In this document: piece after piece, positions 6,724-11,387 of the stretch
How positions within the stretch are numbered: position 1 is the first letter of the stretch
Layout of the letters: every line of letters starts with the position of its first letter
NCBI GenBank assembly: GCA_041685505.1
Contig: JAWLFQ010000077.1
Location: 1 to 11,387 of the forward strand
DNA: 11,387 nt
Source of the DNA: T1Sed10-7 sp041685505
GTDB taxonomy: Bacteria; Actinomycetota; Nitriliruptoria; Nitriliruptorales; Nitriliruptoraceae
Direction: 5' to 3'
The notes under the pieces: generated by a model
The model's database searches: none
What the model was told of the DNA's origin: nothing
The model's input: the letters and a program-made list of their open reading frames with translations, nothing else
Position numbers and translations under genes: made by a program

Positions 6724-7512
6724 TCAGCGCGGTGCGACGTAGGTGTGCGCCGCGACGTGCGGGGGGATCGCCGCGTCGTGGTACGCGCCTGCGACCTGGA
6801 TCCATCCCCGTTCGTGGCGCTGGATCTCGGCATGCTTGCCCGGCAGGAACCCGCAGCTCTGCAGCAGCTGCAGCGCCTCGTCGTCACCCTCCAGGGTCTC
6901 GGTGATGCGCAGCACCTGCACCGGGCCCACCGGCGCGTCCGCCAGCAGGACGGCGTCGGCATCCTCGGGCGCGTTCCCGGAACCGGGGATGGGGTTGCCA
7001 TGGGGGCAGGTGCCGGGGTCGCCGAGCAGCTCGATGAGCTTGGCTTCGACGTCGCCGGAGACCACACCGTGCCAGCGCTCCGCCTCGTGGTGCACCTTCC
7101 ACCACTCGAGGCCGATGACGTCGGACAGCAGCCGCTCGGTGAGCCGGTGGCGGCGCACGGCCGTGAACGCCGCGGGCAGCCCGGCGGCGCTGAGCGCGAC
7201 CCGCTCCTCGCTGGCGTCACCGACCACGGTGGCGGTGCCCTCCTCGAGCAGCCGGCTGATCGCGGCATCCACGAGACCCGCGTCCACCGGCAGCCGGCTG
7301 GCGATGGTCGCTGCTGGCACGGGTGCACCGAGCTCGTGCTGTTCGAGCAGGATCTCCAGGACCTCGGTGACCAGGCTGTCGACCGCGTGTGCGACGGGCT
7401 GGCCGTGGTGGTCAGCATGGTCAGCGTGGCGGTGCTGGCCCCGTGGCGGGTACGCCGCGTCACGCGGCGCTGTGGGTCGCTCTGCCGTGCTGGGGTGTGC
7501 CGGTGTGGACAC
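6724..7512 (-). CDS. DtxR-family metal-dependent transcriptional regulator with His-rich N-terminus
   Basis: This 262-residue protein has the three DtxR-family parts. A winged helix-turn-helix spans about 43-110, and a metal-binding/dimerisation domain (about 115-180) contains RRHRLTERLLSDVIGL and the family hallmark CPHGNPIPG. An SH3-like FeoA domain covers about 193-260. Family members repress metal uptake genes when loaded with Fe(II) or Mn(II). His122, Glu126 and His141 match DtxR His79, Glu83 and His98. DtxR Cys102, Glu105 and His106 correspond to Glu145, His148 and Gly149 here, so the primary metal site is altered. The segment before the HTH is His-rich (27-42). The GTG at 7512 was chosen for its GGAG site with a 6-base spacer. 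The frame is open to 7566, but a start there would put the iron box inside the coding region. It heads the five-gene minus-strand run and is divergent from fbpC. Confidence 0.88.
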   Translation of the reverse strand: MSTPAHPSTAERPTAPRDAAYPPRGQHRHADHADHHGQPVAHAVDSLVTEVLEILLEQHELGAPVPAATIASRLPVDAGLVDAAISRLLEEGTATVVGDASEERVALSAAGLPAAFTAVRRHRLTERLLSDVIGLEWWKVHHEAERWHGVVSGDVEAKLIELLGDPGTCPHGNPIPGSGNAPEDADAVLLADAPVGPVQVLRITETLEGDDEALQLLQSCGFLPGKHAEIQRHERGWIQVAGAYHDAAIPPHVAAHTYVAPR

Positions 7513-7518
7513 GCTCGG

Positions 7519-7522
7519 CTCC
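7519..7522 (-). promoter_or_regulatory. Ribosome binding site deciding the regulator start
   Basis: GGAG on the minus strand lies 6 bases before the GTG at 7512. It supports a 262-residue protein over the longer open frame reaching 7566. Confidence 0.6.
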
Positions 7523-7546
7523 GGGATCGGGAGCTGCTGACGGTGC

Positions 7547-7565
7547 GAAGGGTAACCTAACCTCA
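7547..7565. promoter_or_regulatory. IdeR/DtxR-type iron box between the regulator and fbpC
   Basis: Read on the minus strand these 19 bases are TGAGGTTAGGTTACCCTTC. They match the IdeR consensus TTAGGTTAGGCTAACCTAA at 14 of 19 positions, including the run AGGTTAGG. The box lies 34 bases before the regulator start and 74 bases before the fbpC start, where a repressor could cover one or both divergent promoters. A weak -35-like CTGACG (7537-7542) and a -10-like TAACCT (7558-7563) with a 15-base spacer overlap it on the plus strand; these promoter elements are uncertain. The presence of the box next to a ferric-iron transporter gene strongly suggests iron-dependent repression. Confidence 0.72.
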
Positions 7566-7599
7566 CGGTGTCATCGCACCTGCGTCGGACCTGGTTCCC

Positions 7600-7617
7600 T
7601 GGGGACGAGCGTCCCCA
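7600..7617 (+). promoter_or_regulatory. Leader hairpin upstream of fbpC
   Basis: TGGGGAC and GTCCCCA form a perfect 7-base-pair stem with the 4-base loop GAGC. It ends 13 bases before the GGAGG site of fbpC. No T-run follows, so it is not a classical terminator. It may shape the 5' leader or protect the mRNA, or serve as a second protein-binding palindrome. Chance is possible in such GC-rich DNA. Confidence 0.4.
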
Positions 7618-7630
7618 TCCGCGCTGATCT

Positions 7631-7635
7631 GGAGG
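7631..7635 (+). promoter_or_regulatory. Ribosome binding site of fbpC
   Basis: GGAGG lies 4 bases before the GTG at 7640, a slightly short spacer. It is the only good site near the conserved beginning of the ABC domain. Confidence 0.6.
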
Positions 7636-7639
7636 CGAG

Positions 7640-8737
7640 GTGTCCGGTCACGAGCACCCGGTCCCAGCCCTGCGCTGCACCGCGTTGACCCGCGCCTTCG
7701 GTGACACCCTGGCGGTGGACCACGTCGATCTCACCGTGCCGCGCGGCAGCCTGACCGCGCTGCTCGGCCCGTCAGGCTGCGGCAAGACCACGGTCCTGCG
7801 GATGGTCGCCGGACTCCTCGAGCCCGACGACGGCCGCATCGAGATCGACGGTCACCTCGTCACCGCTGCGGGCGTGGCGGTGCCACCCGAACGCCGCCAC
7901 ATCGGCATGGTGTTCCAGGACTACGCCCTGTTCCCGCACCTGAGCGTGGCACGCAACGTCGCGTACGGGCTGCGGCACCTGCCCCGTACGCACCGGGCTG
8001 CACGGGTGCGCTCGGCGCTGGAGCTGGTCGGCATGGCCCATCTCGAGGCGCGGTTGCCCACCGAGCTGTCGGGTGGACAGCAGCAGCGTGTCGCACTGGC
8101 CCGGGCCCTGGCACCCGAGCCGGACCTGATCCTGCTCGACGAGCCCTTCTCCAACCTCGATGCCTCCCTGCGTGCCGCGGTCCGTGAGGAGGTGCGCGCC
8201 ATCCTCCGCGCCGCGGACCAGACGGCGGTCTTCGTCACCCACGATCAGGAGGAGGCGCTGTCGCTGGCCGACCTGGTCGCGGTCATGGACCAGGGGCGGG
8301 TGCACCAGGTCGCCGATCCGCAGACCCTCTACACCCAGCCCGCCACCCGCTTCGTCGCGGAGTTCGTCGGCGAGGCCGACGTCCTGCCGGGCACGCGTGC
8401 CGGCCACTACCTGGTCGACACCCCGATCGGGCGGCTGCCGACGGACCGTGCGCTGCGGGCGGAGGAGGTCACCGTCGTGGTGCGTCCGGAGTCCCTGGCA
8501 CTGCGGCGTGCAGGCGACGGTGCGGGTGTGGTCACGGCCCTGTCCTACTTCGGCCACGACCAGCTGGTCACCGTCGAGGTTTCCGGCGGTCACGAGCTGC
8601 GGTCACGCCGTGGGCCCGGTCTCGATCTGGCCAGGGGCGACCGTGTACGTCTCGAGGTGACGGGCCCCGTCGTGGCCTTCGACCGCCCGGCGAGCGCTGC
8701 GCAGGCCGGTGACGGGATCGCGATGCTGCCGGCCTGA
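7640..8737 (+). CDS. fbpC: Ferric iron ABC transporter ATP-binding protein (FbpC/FutC/AfuC type)
   Basis: This 365-residue importer ATPase powers uptake through FbpB. The ABC domain has Walker A GPSGCGKTT (43-51), Q-loop Q93 in VFQDYALFPH, signature LSGGQQQR (143-150), Walker B LILLDEP (163-169) with Glu168, D-loop SNLDA (171-175) and switch His201. After about residue 245 comes a TOBE-like regulatory domain with VVRPESLAL and a YFGHDQLVTVEV strand, normal for the Fbp/Pot/Mal group. By motifs alone it could serve polyamine or other substrates. The iron assignment comes from the iron box upstream and from FbpB and FbpA next door. It is transcribed alone, divergent from the regulator and convergent with fbpB, whereas fbpABC is often one operon. 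Confidence 0.87.
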   Translation: MSGHEHPVPALRCTALTRAFGDTLAVDHVDLTVPRGSLTALLGPSGCGKTTVLRMVAGLLEPDDGRIEIDGHLVTAAGVAVPPERRHIGMVFQDYALFPHLSVARNVAYGLRHLPRTHRAARVRSALELVGMAHLEARLPTELSGGQQQRVALARALAPEPDLILLDEPFSNLDASLRAAVREEVRAILRAADQTAVFVTHDQEEALSLADLVAVMDQGRVHQVADPQTLYTQPATRFVAEFVGEADVLPGTRAGHYLVDTPIGRLPTDRALRAEEVTVVVRPESLALRRAGDGAGVVTALSYFGHDQLVTVEVSGGHELRSRRGPGLDLARGDRVRLEVTGPVVAFDRPASAAQAGDGIAMLPA

Positions 8738-8759
8738 CGGGGGCCGCTGCGCCGACCCC

Positions 8760-8802
8760 GGGGAGCGCCACGAGCGGCGACGTGCCGACCTCAGCGCTCC
8801 CG
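8760..8802. terminator. Candidate bidirectional terminator between fbpC and fbpB
   Basis: CGGGAGCGC (8760-8768) and GCGCTCCCG (8794-8802) are perfect 9-base arms. Inside them CACG (8769-8772) continues pairing with CGTG (8781-8784) across a one-sided bulge. The structure follows the fbpC stop by 22 bases, and its distal arm overlaps the last codons of fbpB. There is no T-run, but U-poor hairpin terminators are common in GC-rich Actinobacteria, and the convergent gene ends make the position right. Confidence 0.5.
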
Positions 8803-10434
8803 ACGTTCCCGGATCATCGACACCGCCAGGGGCACCGACCCGAGCAGGATCAGCAGCAGGGCCGGCACCGAGGCACGGGTGTAGAAGGCCTCCTCGGTCG
8901 CCGACCACACACGGGTGGACAGGGTGTCGAAGCCGGTGGGTGCCAGCAGCAAGGTGGCGGGCAGCTCCTTCAGCGCGGTCAGGAACACCAGTGCGCCACC
9001 CGCCAGCGCGCCGCGACGTGACAGCGGCAGCGTCACGCGCCGCAGCGTGGACACACGGCTGCTACCGAGCACCCGGGCGGCGGCCTCGACGTTGGGGTTG
9101 ACCTGCAACAGCGAGGTACGGATCGTGCCCACGGCCTGGGGCAGGAACAGCACCACGTAGGCGAAGACCAGCATCGCCAGGGTCTGGTAGAGCGGTGTGG
9201 CCACGCGGATCCCCAGGAACACCAGCGCCAACGCGACCACGATGCCGGGCAGGGCGTAGCCGGTGAAGGAGGCCCGCTCCACCAGACGCGCCGTGCGCGA
9301 GGAGGACCGCGCCGACCAGATCGCCACGGGCAGTGCCGCAGCCACGGCAGCCAGGGCGCCGAGGCCAGCGGACAGGATGCTGCGCCACGCAGGTCCCAGT
9401 GCCACGGTGAGCTGCTCACCGGACGCGACCCCCCTGAGCAGCCAGGAGACGATCACGGTGATGGGGGTGACCAGCCCGAGCACCACCACCAGCGTGCACA
9501 GGCCCACCGCGGGCCACCGCCAGGCCTTCAGGGGCACGGCCGGCGCGGGGCGCGTCGGCCCCCGGGCGCCGAACTGTCCCCCACGGTCCCGCGCGACGCG
9601 GGCCTCGAACGCGATCACCGCGATGGTCATGCCCACCAGCAGCAGGCCGAGGAGGGCGGCGGGCGAGCGGTCGAAGGCCGACCGGTACTGCAGGTACAGC
9701 CCGCGGGTGAAGGTCGAGTACCGCAGGATGGAGACGGCACCGAAGTCGCTGAAGACGTAGAGCATGACCAGCAGCGCGCCGGCCGCGGCACTGGCACGCA
9801 GCTGGGGCAGCGTCACCTTCAGGAAGGTCCGTACGGGCCCGTTCCCGAGCAGTCTGCTGGCCTCCTCCAGCGAGGGATCGATCCCCCGCAGACCCGACTG
9901 CACGGTGATCAGCACGTAGGGGAAGCTGAAGAGGGTGAGCGCGACCAGTGCACCCCAGAAGCCGTAGGGGCTCGGCGCCACGACGCCGAACCACTCCTCC
10001 AGCAGTCCCCCGCGGGCGAAGGTGCCCACCAGTGCGAAGGCGCCCACGTAGGTGGGGATCACCAGGGGCAGCCCGGTGGCGACGGCGAAGATGCGGCGAC
10101 CGGGCAGGTCGCTGCGCACCGTCAACCACGCCAGCGGGACACCCAGCAGCAGGCTCGCCAGCGTGACGGAACTCCCGAGCAGCACGGTGCGCCCGGCCAG
10201 GCGCAGGGTCTGCTGGTCGGTGGCGATCGCCACGATCCGCGCCGCTGGGAGCTCCGCGGTGGCGATCACGAGGTAGAGGGCCGGCAACAGCATCGCGCCA
10301 GCCACCACCAGCGAGGGCACCCAGATGGCGGGGTGGACACCCGCGATCCGTCGCAGGCCACGACGGGGCCGCTCCACCGGTCGGGGCGGCGGACGGGTGG
10401 ACCCCTGGTCGGTGGTGGGTTCGTCGATCGCCAT
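8791..10434 (-). CDS. fbpB: Ferric iron ABC transporter permease (FbpB/AfuB type, duplicated permease)
   Basis: This 547-residue protein has two tandem permease domains, the usual FbpB plan, so one chain forms the whole membrane channel. Each half carries the EAA coupling loop that contacts FbpC: EASRLLGNGPVRTFLKVTLP (191-210) and EAARVLGSSRVSTLRRVTLP (451-470). After a charged, Pro-rich N-terminus (1-32) there are about six hydrophobic segments per half, roughly 37-60, 82-106, 113-138, 158-180, 213-236 and 257-277, then 307-333, 350-375, 391-410, 412-432, 475-500 and 521-541. The halves are joined by a hydrophilic linker (278-305). The ATG at 10434 has a GGGGG stretch just upstream. It lies 93 bases downstream of fbpA, separated by two hairpins, and converges on fbpC. 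Confidence 0.9.
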   Translation of the reverse strand: MAIDEPTTDQGSTRPPPRPVERPRRGLRRIAGVHPAIWVPSLVVAGAMLLPALYLVIATAELPAARIVAIATDQQTLRLAGRTVLLGSSVTLASLLLGVPLAWLTVRSDLPGRRIFAVATGLPLVIPTYVGAFALVGTFARGGLLEEWFGVVAPSPYGFWGALVALTLFSFPYVLITVQSGLRGIDPSLEEASRLLGNGPVRTFLKVTLPQLRASAAAGALLVMLYVFSDFGAVSILRYSTFTRGLYLQYRSAFDRSPAALLGLLLVGMTIAVIAFEARVARDRGGQFGARGPTRPAPAVPLKAWRWPAVGLCTLVVVLGLVTPITVIVSWLLRGVASGEQLTVALGPAWRSILSAGLGALAAVAAALPVAIWSARSSSRTARLVERASFTGYALPGIVVALALVFLGIRVATPLYQTLAMLVFAYVVLFLPQAVGTIRTSLLQVNPNVEAAARVLGSSRVSTLRRVTLPLSRRGALAGGALVFLTALKELPATLLLAPTGFDTLSTRVWSATEEAFYTRASVPALLLILLGSVPLAVSMIRERRER

Positions 10435-10527
10435 AGGCCCCCGACGCTAACGGGTGCGGCGCACCCGTGGCCCGGCTCGGCACCGGCTCCAGCCTGTCGC
10501 TACCGGTGCCGAGCGGGGATCGCGGGC
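10435..10527 (-). other. fbpA-fbpB spacer with two strong hairpins
   Basis: This 93-base spacer holds no gene. In the direction of transcription an inverted repeat comes first, with perfect 12-base arms GCTCGGCACCGG (plus-strand 10475-10486) and CCGGTGCCGAGC (10503-10514) around a 16-base loop. Eleven bases after that comes a second stem, ACGGGTGC (10450-10457) and GCACCCGT (10461-10468), with a 3-base loop. The first begins 13 bases after the fbpA stop. Neither has a T-run. They probably act as a partial terminator or a 3'-end stabiliser that gives more binding protein than permease. Confidence 0.6.
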
Positions 10528-11387
10528 TCAGGACAGGGCGCCGACCTCCTGGAGCAGCTCCAGGGTGCCTTGCAGGTCATCGAGGTTCGACAGGTCCACG
10601 TCCGGCGGGTCGATCTCCTCGAGGCTCGGCAGGTCCGGCGCGTCGATGCCCGGCACCACGGGGAACTCCACGGTGTCGGCGTTCTGCCCGAAGTAGACCT
10701 GGACGTCCTCGCTGAGCAGGTAGCGCACCAGCTCGAAGGTGGCGTCCTGCTGGTCACTGGAGTCGAGCACACCGACCCCGGCGATGTTGACCAGTCCACC
10801 GATGTCGCCGGGCAGGTAGTGGTTGTCGACGGGGAAGTCGGGATCCTCGGCCAGGAAACGGAACAGGTAGTAGTGGTTGGTGATCCCGACCTCGACCTCG
10901 CCGCGCGAGATGCCCTCCACGATGCCGGTGTTGTTGGGGAACTCGACCGCACCGTTGGCGAGCATGCCCTCGAGCCACTCACGCGCCACGTCCTCGCCCT
11001 CGGTGACCCGTAGGGCGGTCACGAAGGCCTGGAAGGAACCGTTGGTCGGTGCCCATCCCACGCGCCCCTCCCACTGCGGCTCGGTGAGGTCCAGCACGGA
11101 GTCGGGCAGCTCATCCTGCTCGACGAGCTCGGTGTTGTAGGCCAGCACCCGCACGCGACCGGTGGTTCCGGTCCACTGTCCTTCACGGGAACGGAAGGTC
11201 GGCTCGACGGTGTCGAGGATGTCCTGCGGGAGCTCGGTGAGCAGCCCTTCGTCCTGCAGCGCACCGAGCGCACCTGCGTCCTGGGCGAAGTAGAGATCGG
11301 CCGGGCTCTGCGCGCCCTCCTCGATGATCGTGGCGGCCAGCTCGGCGGTGTCGCCGTAGCGCACCTCCACCTCGATGCCCGTCTCCT
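10528..11387 (-). CDS. fbpA: Ferric iron ABC transporter substrate-binding protein (FbpA/FutA type), N-terminus cut off
   Basis: The last 285 residues are present; the gene runs off the right edge, so the start, the signal peptide and the expected lipobox are not seen. The visible start ETGIEVEVRYGDTAELA and the next block ADLYFAQDAGALG (29-41 of the visible part) are typical of class II iron-binding proteins. The key evidence is the paired tyrosines in TNHYYLFRF (Tyr172 and Tyr173 of the visible part), matching the Tyr pair that holds Fe(III) in FbpA. WAPTNGSFQAFVTALR (111-126) and GDIGGLVNIAGVGVL (193-207) are also family blocks. The last 40 residues are acidic and Pro/Leu-rich, an extension beyond the core. 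In an actinobacterium the protein would be anchored outside the membrane and would deliver iron to FbpB. Confidence 0.9.
   Translation of the reverse strand, partial: ETGIEVEVRYGDTAELAATIIEEGAQSPADLYFAQDAGALGALQDEGLLTELPQDILDTVEPTFRSREGQWTGTTGRVRVLAYNTELVEQDELPDSVLDLTEPQWEGRVGWAPTNGSFQAFVTALRVTEGEDVAREWLEGMLANGAVEFPNNTGIVEGISRGEVEVGITNHYYLFRFLAEDPDFPVDNHYLPGDIGGLVNIAGVGVLDSSDQQDATFELVRYLLSEDVQVYFGQNADTVEFPVVPGIDAPDLPSLEEIDPPDVDLSNLDDLQGTLELLQEVGALS

Noticed and set aside
7513..7566. N-terminal extension of the DtxR-family regulator to 7566
   Set aside because: It has no better ribosome site and would place the iron box inside the coding region. GGAG before 7512 is a better fit.
1..11387. CRISPR array, transposon, attachment site, tRNA or rRNA
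   Set aside because: No evenly spaced repeats, transposase or integrase motifs, target duplications or RNA gene signatures were seen on either strand; coding density is near complete.

Overview
The window is very GC-rich, with GTG starts at most genes, GGAGG-type ribosome binding sites, almost no spacer DNA and a perfectly readable IdeR/DtxR-type iron box. This points to the Actinomycetota. A deep-branching class (Nitriliruptoria- or Acidimicrobiia-like) is possible, but the sequence alone cannot settle it.

Layout. (1) 1-3648, plus strand: an energy-coupling-factor (ECF) vitamin/metal importer. It has the membrane scaffold EcfT (45-1220), a single polypeptide with two ABC ATPase domains, i.e. 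an EcfA-EcfA' fusion (1217-2836), and the substrate-binding S component (2833-3648). Each junction is a GTGA stop/start overlap. The end of an upstream operon member may lie in the first 48 bases. (2) 3664-7512, minus strand, five co-directional genes read right to left: a DtxR-family metalloregulator (6724-7512), a GroES-like protein (6352-6690), a histidinol-phosphate-type aminotransferase (5276-6355), a TlpA/ResA-like thioredoxin lipoprotein (4542-5168) and an alpha/beta-hydrolase-fold protein (3664-4545). Its last gene converges on the ECF operon with 15 bases between the stops. (3) 7513-7639: a 127-base divergent control region with an IdeR-like box (7547-7565) and a leader hairpin. (4) 7640-11387: a ferric-iron ABC importer of the Fbp/Afu/Fut type. 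Its ATPase fbpC (plus strand) converges on the permease fbpB (minus), which lies downstream of the iron-binding protein fbpA (minus, cut off by the right window edge).

How the parts may work together. FbpA would capture Fe(III), FbpB would carry it through the membrane and FbpC would power transport. The iron box sits where an iron-loaded repressor could shut off fbpC and the regulator's own gene. However, the regulator's metal ligands and recognition helix differ from DtxR/IdeR, so a second, canonical IdeR elsewhere in the genome may be the real box binder. The ECF importer is a separate unit. Its substrate cannot be read from the sequence; cobalamin is a guess from related actinobacterial operons.

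I found no convincing wholly new system, transposon, CRISPR array, tRNA or rRNA. The most unusual points are the atypical DtxR-family regulator next to a good IdeR box, the GroES-like protein that appears to lack the roof hairpin, the hydrolase with no recognisable catalytic histidine, and the strong tandem hairpins between fbpA and fbpB.
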